Assembly: GCA_964541525.1 (NCBI GenBank)
Contig: CAZIQF010000001.1
Location: 62,001 to 126,000, forward strand
Length of the DNA: 64,000 bases
Reading direction: 5' to 3'
Source of the DNA: UBA1737 sp964541525
GTDB lineage: Bacteria > Bacillota_I > Bacilli_A > ML615J-28 > CAG-313
Shown here: one piece after another, positions 51,527-60,765 of the stretch
Numbering within the stretch: position 1 is the first letter of the stretch
How the letters are laid out: each line of letters opens with the position of its first letter
Made by a program: the position numbers and the translations under genes
The notes under the pieces: generated by a model
The model's database searches: none
What the model saw: the letters and a program-made list of their open reading frames with translations, nothing else
Told to the model about the DNA's origin: nothing

Positions 51527-52252
51527 ATGGAGCTTAACTTTTTATCTTATTCTGTTGTCTTAAGAGAATACGGAATTTTATTTGCTGATGGTGTTTTAAT
51601 CACCTTATATCTTGCAATTTTTGGAACCATAATCGGTTTCATTTTGGCTTTAATTTTAGGAACAATACGCGTTCAGACCATTAATCCAACTGATTCTAGA
51701 TTTGTTAAGGGAATTAAACGCATTGGTTTAGTCTTTGTTAAAACTTATGTTACTATTTTTAGAGGAACACCAATGATTCTACAAGCATTCATCTTCTTCT
51801 ATGGTTTTAAAACAATCGGCATTAATTGGAGTGCGAATCTTGCAGGATTATTTACTGTTTCCCTAAATACTTCAGCATATTTAACCGAAGTGATTAGAGG
51901 TGGAATTGAATCAATTGACAAAGGACAAATGGAAGCGGCACGGGCGATGGGGATGAGTCAAACTAAAGCGATGATTTATGTAATCTTCCCACAAGCACTT
52001 AAAAATTCAATGGCTTCAATTGGTAATGAATTAATTATTAACATTAAAGATACCGCTGTACTTAGTACAATTGGAATTATTGATTTATTCTCAACTATTG
52101 AAACCGTAACTGGAAGTACACTTCTTTATTTAGAAGCATATTCCATTGGAGCAATTATTTACTTAATTCTTACCCTTGGTTCTTCTAAACTATTAATGTT
52201 ATTAGAGCGCAAAATTGGTGCTCCAACTAAAGAAATAACTAGTTGTAATTAG
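51527..52252 (+). CDS. Amino-acid ABC transporter permease
   Basis: About 241 residues with the His/Glu/Gln permease pattern: ILFADGVLITLYLAIFGTIIG, FRGTPMILQAFIFFYG, LTEVIRGGIESIDKGQMEAARAMGMS (EAA loop) and FPQALKNSMASIGNELI. The start is ATG 51527-51529, 1 base after the binding-protein stop, with GAGG upstream; a longer in-frame reading lies inside the previous gene. Membrane channel of the lysine-regulated importer. Confidence 0.93.
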   Translation: MELNFLSYSVVLREYGILFADGVLITLYLAIFGTIIGFILALILGTIRVQTINPTDSRFVKGIKRIGLVFVKTYVTIFRGTPMILQAFIFFYGFKTIGINWSANLAGLFTVSLNTSAYLTEVIRGGIESIDKGQMEAARAMGMSQTKAMIYVIFPQALKNSMASIGNELIINIKDTAVLSTIGIIDLFSTIETVTGSTLLYLEAYSIGAIIYLILTLGSSKLLMLLERKIGAPTKEITSCN

Positions 52253-52262
52253 TGAGGTAACT

Positions 52263-53003
52263 ATGGAACCTATATTTAAAATTAATAATTTAACTAAATC
52301 ATTTGATAATGAAGTTATTTTAGACAATATCAACCTAACCATCAATAAAGGTGATATTATATCAATTATCGGTCCATCCGGTTCTGGTAAATCAACATTA
52401 CTTAGATGTTTGAACTTATTAAATATTCCTGATAGTGGTGAAATTTATTTTCATAATCAAAACATTATCACTAATCCTAAGCAATTAAACAATTTAAGAA
52501 CTAAAATCGGGATGGTTTTTCAATCATTTAATTTGTTCAACAATATGAATGTATTACAAAACCTCATCATTGGTCCTACCAAAATCTTAAAAATGCCTAA
52601 GGCGGAGGCTATCGCTAATGCTAAAGAATTATTAAAACTTGTTGGATTAGAAGGATTTGAAAATCAAAGAGTTCAAACATTATCTGGTGGACAAAAACAA
52701 CGCGTTGCGATAGCAAGAACATTATGTATGAAGCCAGAAGTAATCTTATTTGATGAACCAACCAGTGCATTAGACCCAGAAATGATTGGTGAAGTTCTAG
52801 ATGTCATTAAAAAATTAACAACTAAAGATATGACATTAATTATTGTTACTCATGAAATGAGTTTTGCTAAAGAAATTAGTAGTCGTGTCGTTTTTATGGC
52901 CGATAGCAAAATTATCGAAACTGGAACTCCTACTGAAATCTTCGAACATCCTAAATGTGAACGAACTAAAAACTTTTTAGAACGCTTTAATAATCAAAAA
53001 TAG
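52263..53003 (+). CDS. Amino-acid ABC transporter ATP-binding protein
   Basis: 246 residues, the normal length for the GlnQ family: Walker A GPSGSGKST, Q-loop VFQSFNLF, signature LSGGQKQRV, Walker B VILFDEPTSALDP and H-loop VTHEMSFAK. It lacks the basic insertion seen in the ATPase at 29131. Third gene of the operon; its stop codon lies inside the terminator stem. Confidence 0.95.
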   Translation: MEPIFKINNLTKSFDNEVILDNINLTINKGDIISIIGPSGSGKSTLLRCLNLLNIPDSGEIYFHNQNIITNPKQLNNLRTKIGMVFQSFNLFNNMNVLQNLIIGPTKILKMPKAEAIANAKELLKLVGLEGFENQRVQTLSGGQKQRVAIARTLCMKPEVILFDEPTSALDPEMIGEVLDVIKKLTTKDMTLIIVTHEMSFAKEISSRVVFMADSKIIETGTPTEIFEHPKCERTKNFLERFNNQK

Positions 53004-53030
53004 TGTAGAAAATTTTCTACACTATTTTAT
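52997..53030. terminator. Bidirectional terminator between the lysine transporter and exonuclease III genes
   Basis: Perfect 32-base palindrome (16-bp arms AAAATAGTGTAGAAAA and complement, 52997-53028), T-rich on both sides; it serves the convergent genes. Confidence 0.88.
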
Positions 53031-53791
53031 TTTACATTAATATCTAAGACAATTGGACAATGATCACTACCCATGATATCATTACAAATATCAGTGGCAA
53101 TAACTTTTGATCTTAAGCAATCACTAATAATAAAGTAATCAATTCTCCATCCAGCGTTATTCACCCTTGCATTGAATCGATAACTCCACCACGAATATTT
53201 AATTGTATTAGGGTGTAATACTCGATAAATATCAGTATAACCATTAGCTAATAGGTTAGTAAATGCATTACGTTCTTCAATTGTAAATCCTGCATTATGA
53301 ATATTCGCATTAGGATTTTTGATATCAATTGGTTGATGAGCACAATTTAAGTCACCTGCGTAAATAATTGGCTTTTTCTGATTTAAATCATTCAAATACT
53401 TAAGTATATCTTCTTCAAATTCTAATCTAAAATCTAGTCGTTTTAGCCCATCACCACTATTGGGGACATAACACGCAACATAATAAAACTCTTCGAACTC
53501 AAGGGTGATAATTCGCCCTTCATCATCATATTTATGATTGTCTAAGCCATAATGTACACTTAATGGTTTATTTTTTGTATAAACTAAAACCCCTGAATAA
53601 CCTTTTCTTATCTTAGAATTAGTATAATAACAATAATATCCCGATGGTTCAAATACCGATATATCCGAATCTAATGATAATTTAGTTTCATTTAAACTAA
53701 AAATATCAGCATTAAATCGTTCAAAATCTTCAATAAAGTTTTTCTTGATGATTGCTCGCAACCCATTTACATTAAAAGAAACAATTTTCAT
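53027..53791 (-). CDS. xth: Exodeoxyribonuclease III
   Basis: 254 residues, EEP-fold AP endonuclease: FNVNGLRAIIKK, FSLNETKL (catalytic Glu), YAGDLNCAHQPIDIKNP, WWSYRFNARVNNAGWRIDYF and the terminal GSDHCPIVLD (catalytic His). It cuts at abasic sites in base excision repair. AGAGGATA precedes the ATG; 51 bases separate it from the small membrane protein gene, without a terminator. Confidence 0.95.
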   Translation of the reverse strand: MKIVSFNVNGLRAIIKKNFIEDFERFNADIFSLNETKLSLDSDISVFEPSGYYCYYTNSKIRKGYSGVLVYTKNKPLSVHYGLDNHKYDDEGRIITLEFEEFYYVACYVPNSGDGLKRLDFRLEFEEDILKYLNDLNQKKPIIYAGDLNCAHQPIDIKNPNANIHNAGFTIEERNAFTNLLANGYTDIYRVLHPNTIKYSWWSYRFNARVNNAGWRIDYFIISDCLRSKVIATDICNDIMGSDHCPIVLDINVK

Positions 53792-53842
53792 TTTATATCC
53801 TCTTCTTTTTATAAAAATTCTATTTCTTAGTTACTTCATTAA

Positions 53843-54061
53843 TTATCTTCTAAATTTTATAATTATAAATAATAAACAAATTAGCATAATTACTAATAAT
53901 ACCAATATTCCATAAAATCGATAACCAATTATATAGTCCTTAAATGCTAAAACAATCCAAATTGCTGCAGTAATAATTGTAATCAAAAAGCAAATTAGTG
54001 TCAAGCAAAAATTAGACCATTTGGAATGTGATTTATTAAGTGATATTTGATTATCTGTCAT
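53843..54061 (-). CDS. Small two-helix membrane protein
   Basis: 72 residues with two hydrophobic segments (about 17-40 and 47-68), a Lys/Ser-rich N-terminus and a basic end (IIKFRR). Not recognised. One base after the DUF1294 gene, so translationally coupled to it and part of the nitroreductase-pepF operon. Confidence 0.6.
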   Translation of the reverse strand: MTDNQISLNKSHSKWSNFCLTLICFLITIITAAIWIVLAFKDYIIGYRFYGILVLLVIMLICLLFIIIKFRR

Positions 54062-54062
54062 G

Positions 54063-54368
54063 TTATCTTTTTCCTATAATTACTAATGTGATTAAAATTC
54101 CAAGGATAATCAGTGATAAAACTAAAGAAAAGTTAATGATGAAACTAAAATATTTTTTTTGTGTTTTATGTCTAACTAAAACTCTCGCAAAATATGCTCC
54201 AATACTTCCTCCTAGTGCTACCACCAAAAGTAATACTTTTTCTTTGATTCTAATATGATTTGCTTTTTTTGCAAAAGATTTATCAACTACAAATAGAACA
54301 AATGTCACAAGGGAAATAGTTATTAGATAAATCAAATAAGCAATCAGTAATATACAATAATAATTCAT
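54063..54368 (-). CDS. DUF1294 family membrane protein
   Basis: 101 residues with two to three membrane helices and the DUF1294 (YsdA-type) signature: VDKSFAKKANHIRIKEKVLL, ALGGSIGAYFARVLVRHKTQKKYF. Function unknown; some relatives carry an extra cold-shock domain, which is absent here. The ATG comes 1 base after the pepF stop. Confidence 0.85.
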   Translation of the reverse strand: MNYYCILLIAYLIYLITISLVTFVLFVVDKSFAKKANHIRIKEKVLLLVVALGGSIGAYFARVLVRHKTQKKYFSFIINFSLVLSLIILGILITLVIIGKR

Positions 54369-54369
54369 T

Positions 54370-56166
54370 TTATTTAATCATTTTTGTTTCTTTTAATAAC
54401 GCTTCAAAAGTATCAATATCTTCTTCAATAAATCTTAAACTTTCAAGCCAAAATTCTTTATTGGTTACATCAATATCCATGCTCATTGCAACATCTTCTA
54501 CACTCATAAAACCAGTATTTCTTAACATTTGATCATATTTTTGAACAAATGATTGAGGATTTTTTAAATATTGCTTATATAAACCTTTACCATATAATAA
54601 ACCAAATGCATATGGCCAATTATAGAAATTAAGGCCTGCACTATAATAATGGCTCTTGACTAGCCACATATACGGATGACGATATGCTGAATCAAGACCA
54701 TCACCATAACTTTCATCTTGGGCATCTAGCATCATTTTACACATATCATCTGCTGATAGTGGTACAGCTACATCGCTTGCAAGAACTTTCGATTCAAATA
54801 AGAATCTTGATAGAATATCAATTACACATTGAGTATCTTCTTGAAGTGATTGTTCAACTACTGTTAATTTTTCAAGTGGATCACTGATTTCATTAATCAT
54901 TTTGTTAGCCATTAATGTTTGGCAGAAAATTGATGCTGTTTCAGCAAGTGGCATTGGATAGTCGCGATTGAGTGGAGCATTATCACATGTAACTCGACCA
55001 TGATACGCATGACCTAATTCATGAGCTAATGTTTGAATATCACTTAGTGAACCTGTAAAGTTAGTTAATACACGACTTTGATTATGATTGCCTAAACTAG
55101 CACAAAATGCTCCACCACTTTTACCTTGTGCCGGTAAAAAGTCAATCCATTGATTTTCAAATGCTTCTTTTCCTAATTCATATAACTTATCAGAAAATGA
55201 TTTATATACTTCTAATACTAATTCTTTAGCTTCAAGTGGCGTATATTCTTTAGTTAAATTTCCCATTGGTGCGAACAATTCATAGAATGGAAGTCCATTT
55301 TCATGACCTAACGCTTTAGCTTTTAATTTAAAATATTCTCTAAATTTAGGTGCTTCTTCTTTAATTGCTTCAATCATTGCATTTAAAGTTGCTTGTTTCA
55401 TATGTGATTGAATTAATGTTTTTTCTAGAGCACTCTTAAATCCGCGTAATGGCATCATAATATTGACTTCACGCTTAATGTTATTTAAAGCCATTGCTAC
55501 TGATGTTTCAATTGTTTTGCAAGCTTCAAGTTCGGCAAAATAAGCATTTTTTCTCACTTCTTGATCATTAGCGTAAGCAAGATTTCGAACTGCAGATAAT
55601 GGCATTGCTTCATCAAAGCCTTTAACTTTAATTGATAAATTAGCAGTTAATTGTTGTTGTAAATCACTCCAAGATGAAGAACCAACTAATTCCAATTTAG
55701 CAGCTAAGATTTCTTCTTTATCCGATAGCATATGTTTGGCACTTTCTTGATTGTTCTTTAAATTAAATAAATATGTTTTAATTAATTCACTTTTTGAAGC
55801 AAGATCATCTAAATCTAAATCTAATAAAAATTTGGTAAAGGCAACACTTGAACCAACAGTTTCTTGAAGGGCCATTTGTAATTTTCCCATTTCACCTAAA
55901 GCCACAAAATCGTTAACATTAGTTGCTGTTCTTAATGATGAATACGTAAATAATTCTTCGATTAAACTAGTGAAACGTTCTTCGAGTTTTAATTCTGCTT
56001 CAATTACATTAATTACACTTTGTTCATCACTCTTATTAATGGTTTTTAATAATTCAGCTTTTTGATTTAATTCTTGAATTAATTCAAATACACTCGAACT
56101 ATCTTTTTGATATTTCTCATCTTCATATCCCTTATATAAGATATTTAAATCCCATTTCATTTCCAT
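54370..56166 (-). CDS. pepF: Oligoendopeptidase F family M3 metallopeptidase
   Basis: 598 residues with the M3 zinc motif HELGHAYHG (about residues 380-390) and a downstream Glu in ETASIFCQTL. It degrades 7-17-residue peptides in the cytoplasm. The N-terminal region (MKWDLNILYKGYED) is typical of PepF. AGGAGAAG precedes the start. It follows the nitroreductase gene by 18 bases. Confidence 0.95.
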   Translation of the reverse strand: MEMKWDLNILYKGYEDEKYQKDSSSVFELIQELNQKAELLKTINKSDEQSVINVIEAELKLEERFTSLIEELFTYSSLRTATNVNDFVALGEMGKLQMALQETVGSSVAFTKFLLDLDLDDLASKSELIKTYLFNLKNNQESAKHMLSDKEEILAAKLELVGSSSWSDLQQQLTANLSIKVKGFDEAMPLSAVRNLAYANDQEVRKNAYFAELEACKTIETSVAMALNNIKREVNIMMPLRGFKSALEKTLIQSHMKQATLNAMIEAIKEEAPKFREYFKLKAKALGHENGLPFYELFAPMGNLTKEYTPLEAKELVLEVYKSFSDKLYELGKEAFENQWIDFLPAQGKSGGAFCASLGNHNQSRVLTNFTGSLSDIQTLAHELGHAYHGRVTCDNAPLNRDYPMPLAETASIFCQTLMANKMINEISDPLEKLTVVEQSLQEDTQCVIDILSRFLFESKVLASDVAVPLSADDMCKMMLDAQDESYGDGLDSAYRHPYMWLVKSHYYSAGLNFYNWPYAFGLLYGKGLYKQYLKNPQSFVQKYDQMLRNTGFMSVEDVAMSMDIDVTNKEFWLESLRFIEEDIDTFEALLKETKMIK

Positions 56167-56184
56167 ATTTTTCTTCTCCTTTTT

Positions 56185-56697
56185 TTATAATCTATGAATA
56201 TATTTTTCATCATATTGTGTTCTCGGTGCTTTATCTTCATCAGGATAACCGATATAAATTAGTCCTAGTGGTATTACGTCATCATCTAATCTTAATAATT
56301 CTTTGACGTTCTTAACAACAGATTTTTGCGGATAAGCCCCACACCAAAGTGAACCTAATCCCAAAGCAGTACATCCAATTAGGATGTTTTCAATAGCTGC
56401 TGAACAGTCTTGAATCCAATAATCATTATCTTTTCTAGACAAACTTCTTTGTAAATTACCACATACAACAATTGCGAGTGGTGCATCAATCTTAGTATAG
56501 CGACTGACATTGGTTAATTCTTTCAATAAAGTTTCATTAGTTATAACATAAAATTCCCAAGGTTGTTTATTACATGCTGAGGGAGCACTCATTGCAACTT
56601 CTAGTAAATATTTAATATCTTCTTCATTTACTTGATTTGGCTTAAACTTTCTAATACTTCTTCTTCGTAACATTAGATTATACAAACTATTTCTCAC
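56185..56697 (-). CDS. Nitroreductase family FMN protein
   Basis: About 170 residues: RRSIRKFKPNQVNEEDIKYLLEVAMSAPSACNKQPWEFYVI (RRS and PSA-NxQPW FMN-binding motifs, split here over residues 10-50) and GLGSLWCGAYPQ. It reduces nitro compounds, quinones or flavins using NAD(P)H. The start is uncertain: an ATG at 56704-56706 directly abuts GGAGG with no spacing, whereas GTG 56695-56697 is 9 bases away and is preferred. A TGCTATAAT extended -10 lies near 56735. Confidence 0.9.
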   Translation of the reverse strand: MRNSLYNLMLRRRSIRKFKPNQVNEEDIKYLLEVAMSAPSACNKQPWEFYVITNETLLKELTNVSRYTKIDAPLAIVVCGNLQRSLSRKDNDYWIQDCSAAIENILIGCTALGLGSLWCGAYPQKSVVKNVKELLRLDDDVIPLGLIYIGYPDEDKAPRTQYDEKYIHRL

Positions 56698-56783
56698 TTT
56701 AATCATCCTCCTTGTTACTAATTATGTATAATTATTATAGCACAATTTTTAAAATATTGCTTGAAGATTAATTAATTAAATAA

Positions 56784-56813
56784 AAAAGATTCAAAAATCT
56801 CTTTGAATCTTTT
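56784..56813 (-). terminator. Terminator of the vWA lipoprotein gene
   Basis: 12-bp perfect stem AAAAGATTCAAA/TTTGAATCTTTT with 6-base loop and T-rich tail on the minus strand. Confidence 0.85.
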
Positions 56814-56827
56814 CAGTATTAATTATT

Positions 56828-58603
56828 TTAGTCATTTTGTTCTAATTTTGTGACACGAATATATAAAGCTAAATCAGCATTTAAACAATGCTCGGTGATT
56901 AAATTGGTAAAGTCAGCATCATATGCAAGTTCTACTAGATAATCACTTGAATTTGAATATAATAAAGAACGAATTGATTGTCCAGAAATAATTGTTCCCT
57001 TTTTCAAATTCAAAATCCGATATCCATAATCACTAATAAGAGTTAATGAAACTAATGTTTGATCATAGATTGGATGAGCAATTAAATTCTTACTTTGAGC
57101 TTTTTTTACTAAAGTTACAAATTCTGCTTTAAATTTATCCGTATGTATACATTCTAATTGTTCTAATCTGGCTACCAAATGATCATAATTAGCAGTCCCA
57201 CGATAATTTGAATTTCTAAGAATTAATGCAAATTCAACTAAACAACTAACAAATTGATGATTTTCCGATAGTTCTTGTTTAACAATTTCATACCCAAATG
57301 ATACTTTTTTTGTTAAGGATTCATTTGATTTAGGATCCTTATAATTAATTTGAACATTGAATAACTCTTGTAAGAAGGCATCGGTTTCTGCTTTTAAAAC
57401 AATCTCATAAGCAATTAATGTTGTATGACCACTACCGACGTCTCCTGCATCTTTAGTTTCATCATTAAATTCATCTTCAGTTAGTAATTTATTTTCATAG
57501 CCGATTAAGCGATAACTGTCAACTGTATTAGGATTAAATTCAACCTTGTTTTTTACATCTTTTGCCACCGTTACTAGTGTTTTACTAATTTCATCAACTA
57601 ATACCTTTTCAACCTCTAAACTGCTATCAATATACGCATAATTACCATTACCATTTTTGGCTAGTGTTTCTAATGTTGTATCACGATAATTCCCCATACC
57701 AAAGCCTAATGTTGTAAGATAAATACCACTGGTTGTTTTTCCACTAATGAATGATTTTAATTCATCTTGATTATAAATACCAATATTGAAATCACCATCT
57801 GTTGCAAGAATAATTCTGTTATTACCACCAGGAATTAAATATTTTTCAGCAATTTCATAAGCTTTTTGAATTCCACCTGAACCATTAGTTCCACCACCAG
57901 CAGTTAAATCGTTGATAATTCGTTTTAGTGATTCTTTTTCATCGGCATAAACACCATTAGCACGTACTTTCACACCATTTGCATACGTTACAATTGAAAT
58001 GCGATCAGTTGGTGATAAAGTATCTAATAATTTAGTAAATCCTTCTTTTAGTAAGCCAATTTTATTCGTAGAATTCATTGAACCTGATACATCAATTAAA
58101 AATACAAGATTATTACCAACACCTGTAGTTAAATCTTCTTCTTTAGTATTGACTGCAATCGTTAATAATTGATTATCACTCCAAGGACATTTCCCCATTT
58201 CAGCACTAATCTTAAATGTTTCATCACCTTCTGGCTTTTCTAAATCATAATTAAAATAGTTAATTAATTCATCAGTTTTGATAATATTAGCATTAAGAGC
58301 TTGTCCTTGATTAATATATCTTCGTAAATTTGAATATGAAGCTGTAAATGAGTCCATACTAAAATAACTAGCATTATTACTACTCGTATAAATGAAATTA
58401 TTTTCCGTAACCTGATTGTAATCTTCACCTAGCATAAATGAATCCTCATTATCTTCAGCTACCTCACAAAAATTCCCACCATTCATCATGTCATTACTAC
58501 CATTAGGTGCATATCCAGTATTTTTATTAGCACATGCAGTTAATAACATCAATCCACATAATAAACAAATTAAAACAAAAGTTAAAGTTATTCTTTTTAA
58601 CAT
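56828..58603 (-). CDS. YfbK-like von Willebrand factor A domain lipoprotein
   Basis: About 591 residues. Lipobox LTAC; an Asn/Asp-rich linker; a vWF_A N-terminal region (TDELINYFNYDLEKP); a vWA domain with intact MIDAS (FLIDVSGSMNS, DxSxS) and LATDGDFNIG; and a C-terminal DUF3520-type domain. It resembles YfbK/YfbK-like proteins, which probably bind ligands on the cell surface through a metal ion. Start at ATG 58601-58603 after AAAGGAAG. Stands alone, with its own terminator. Confidence 0.88.
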   Translation of the reverse strand: MLKRITLTFVLICLLCGLMLLTACANKNTGYAPNGSNDMMNGGNFCEVAEDNEDSFMLGEDYNQVTENNFIYTSSNNASYFSMDSFTASYSNLRRYINQGQALNANIIKTDELINYFNYDLEKPEGDETFKISAEMGKCPWSDNQLLTIAVNTKEEDLTTGVGNNLVFLIDVSGSMNSTNKIGLLKEGFTKLLDTLSPTDRISIVTYANGVKVRANGVYADEKESLKRIINDLTAGGGTNGSGGIQKAYEIAEKYLIPGGNNRIILATDGDFNIGIYNQDELKSFISGKTTSGIYLTTLGFGMGNYRDTTLETLAKNGNGNYAYIDSSLEVEKVLVDEISKTLVTVAKDVKNKVEFNPNTVDSYRLIGYENKLLTEDEFNDETKDAGDVGSGHTTLIAYEIVLKAETDAFLQELFNVQINYKDPKSNESLTKKVSFGYEIVKQELSENHQFVSCLVEFALILRNSNYRGTANYDHLVARLEQLECIHTDKFKAEFVTLVKKAQSKNLIAHPIYDQTLVSLTLISDYGYRILNLKKGTIISGQSIRSLLYSNSSDYLVELAYDADFTNLITEHCLNADLALYIRVTKLEQND

Positions 58604-58664
58604 TCTTTCCACTTCCTTTCACTTATAAAACAAATTAAAAAGGAAAAAAGTGACAAAAATTTAA

Positions 58665-59897
58665 TTAATTTTTAAAAGCCCATGTTCCATTAACAAAAAT
58701 TGGTACATCTGTTCCATTTTTAAGATGAGCAGTGATTTTTAAGTCTTCAGAACCAATCATAAAATCAACATGAATCATTGAATTATTAATTCCCATTTGA
58801 TCAAAATCTTGTTGTGAATATTTTTCATAATCTTTAACACAATCACTAAATCCACGCCCTAAAGCTAAATGACAAACGGCATTTTCATCAAATAAAGTAT
58901 TATAGAACAAAATTCCTGTTTGATTAACTGGCGATTCAAATGGAACTAATGCACATTCACCTAAATATGAAGCACCTTCATCCATTGATAACATTTGTTT
59001 TAGTAATTCTTCACCTTTTTCAGCATGATATGATTCTACTTTTCCATTTTTAAAAGTGAAAGAAAAGTTTTCAATCAAATCACCATTATAACTAAGTGGT
59101 TTAGTTGCAACAACATGTCCTTCAGCACGACCTTTAATTGGCGTAATAAAACATTCTTCAGTTGGCATATTCGGATTATAATAAATTCCTCTTAATGATG
59201 TTTCACCACCACCTAACCATTGACATTGATCTAACATCCAGACTTTAAAATCAGTACCATTATTTGAGTGATATTCTAAATAATCGATATCTAAACTATT
59301 TAAATAATTACAACGATTTAGTAAATCTTGATTATGTAATTCCCAAGCCTTAATTGGATCATCCGTAACACGTGCAGTTTTTAAGATTGCATCCCATAAA
59401 GCTTCAACTGCTTGTTTCTTTGATAAATTAGGGAAAACTTTTTTAGCCCATTCCACGCTTGGAACAGCCACTATTGTCCATTGATAATGATTATTCATTT
59501 GTTCAATAAATGGTTTCATAATCGGGTACATAATCATATTAGCTTTACTTAGTTTAGCCTGATCTAATCCTTTTAATGCATCAGGTGCACTACTCATAAT
59601 ATGAATAATTACCGGATTAGTTTTTACTTGGTGTTTCATTTTTTCAATTCTCCAAGTTGGAAGTTCAGCTAGTTTTTCAACTGTTTCATATTTTACTTTG
59701 GTTTTTTTAATCGAAGCAGGAAGATTCCAATCTACAGTAACTTCTGATGCTTTAAGCTTATAACATTCAGTAACTACATAAGATACAAATTCAACTTGAT
59801 CTACTTCCGCTCTAATAATAACTTCTTGACCTGGTTGAACATTAGCTCCAACTTTGGCTACTAAGTGTGCATATTTTTGAAGATTTGATTTTTTCAT
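58665..59897 (-). CDS. M29 family aminopeptidase
   Basis: 410 residues, the length of AmpS/PepS thermophilic-type aminopeptidases: EVIIRAEVDQVEFVSYV at the start, then metal-site region blocks NGTDFKVWM, PTEECFITP, EGHVVATKPLSYNG and NSMIHVDFMIGS. It removes N-terminal residues from peptides in the cytoplasm. 14 bases after the SIS protein gene, same operon. Confidence 0.93.
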   Translation of the reverse strand: MKKSNLQKYAHLVAKVGANVQPGQEVIIRAEVDQVEFVSYVVTECYKLKASEVTVDWNLPASIKKTKVKYETVEKLAELPTWRIEKMKHQVKTNPVIIHIMSSAPDALKGLDQAKLSKANMIMYPIMKPFIEQMNNHYQWTIVAVPSVEWAKKVFPNLSKKQAVEALWDAILKTARVTDDPIKAWELHNQDLLNRCNYLNSLDIDYLEYHSNNGTDFKVWMLDQCQWLGGGETSLRGIYYNPNMPTEECFITPIKGRAEGHVVATKPLSYNGDLIENFSFTFKNGKVESYHAEKGEELLKQMLSMDEGASYLGECALVPFESPVNQTGILFYNTLFDENAVCHLALGRGFSDCVKDYEKYSQQDFDQMGINNSMIHVDFMIGSEDLKITAHLKNGTDVPIFVNGTWAFKN

Positions 59898-59911
59898 TTT
59901 TACTTTCCTTT

Positions 59912-60637
59912 CTAATAAAGACTCTTAATTCGTCTTTGATATTTATCATATAGTTTTTGGTTATATTCATCACCACCTGGTGTATTCGCACTATGATATA
60001 CCGGTGGTATTAGGTTATTTTCTTCATACAATTTTATTATTTCTAAGACTAAACTTTGAGCAATATAGGCTCCAGCAATTGATGATACTGCTCCAACTAA
60101 AGCATATGGTTTTTCAATTACTCCATCACCATATGGTGTATGATTATCAATTACAACATCGGCTAGTTCATATAAGTGTTGATTAAGAGTGTTTCTAGGA
60201 GTTAATTTTTCACTTGTTTTTTTACTTGTTACTACAATTAATGGATGACCATGCTTTCTTACCAGATTAGCCATTTCAACTGGAACAGCATTAATCCCTG
60301 AATTAGAAACAATAATAAATGGTTCATTTGGTTTTCGATCAATACTATTAAAAATCGTTTCAGCAAGTCCAGTCAATCGTTCTAATTTAGTACTTCTAAT
60401 TGCTCCTTCATGTTGCATTAGACATGGTTCCAAAATAGGATTAACATTAACTAATCCTCCTGCACGATAAAATAGTTCTTCAGCAAACATATGAGAGTGA
60501 CCTGTTGCAAAAACATGTACAACACCATCAACTTTAATTGCATTAAAAATCATCTTTGCTGCCACTTTGATTTTTTCTTGTTCCTCAATCGTAATATCAT
60601 CAATGATAGTTTTTACTTTTTTATTAAATTGATTCAT
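59912..60637 (-). CDS. SIS-domain sugar isomerase-like protein, UPF0309 type
   Basis: 241 residues with a sugar-isomerase fold: VHVFATGHSHMFAEELFYRAGG and IIVSNSGINAVPVEMA, the phosphosugar-binding loops, then YHSANTPGGDEYNQ. UPF0309 proteins are presumed phosphosugar isomerases or sensors; substrate unknown. First gene of a two-gene operon with the M29 aminopeptidase, from a promoter overlapped by a perfect 16-base palindrome. Confidence 0.85.
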   Translation of the reverse strand: MNQFNKKVKTIIDDITIEEQEKIKVAAKMIFNAIKVDGVVHVFATGHSHMFAEELFYRAGGLVNVNPILEPCLMQHEGAIRSTKLERLTGLAETIFNSIDRKPNEPFIIVSNSGINAVPVEMANLVRKHGHPLIVVTSKKTSEKLTPRNTLNQHLYELADVVIDNHTPYGDGVIEKPYALVGAVSSIAGAYIAQSLVLEIIKLYEENNLIPPVYHSANTPGGDEYNQKLYDKYQRRIKSLY

Positions 60638-60660
60638 ATTCTTTAGTCCTTTTCTTTTAT

Positions 60661-60676
60661 TGATAAAATTTTATCA
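60661..60676. promoter_or_regulatory. Palindrome overlapping the SIS promoter -10
   Basis: TGATAAAATTTTATCA is a perfect 16-base palindrome covering the -10 TAAAAT (60668-60673). It may be an operator for a local regulator; chance in AT-rich DNA is possible. Confidence 0.35.
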
Positions 60677-60696
60677 TTTATTAATCACTTTTTCAA
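60668..60696 (-). promoter_or_regulatory. Sigma-A promoter of the SIS-aminopeptidase operon
   Basis: Minus strand -35 TTGAAA (60691-60696), 17-base spacer, -10 TAAAAT (60668-60673). Confidence 0.75.
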
Positions 60697-60715
60697 TTAA
60701 AATAACTATTTATTT

Positions 60716-60751
60716 AATAAAAATATACTCCATAATTTTTATAGAGTATAT
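60716..60751 (-). terminator. Terminator of the PII-like/antiporter operon
   Basis: Stem ATATACTC/GAGTATAT (60723-60730 with 60744-60751), 13-base loop, T-rich tail on the minus strand. Confidence 0.7.
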
Positions 60752-60765
60752 CTTAATTAATTTAT

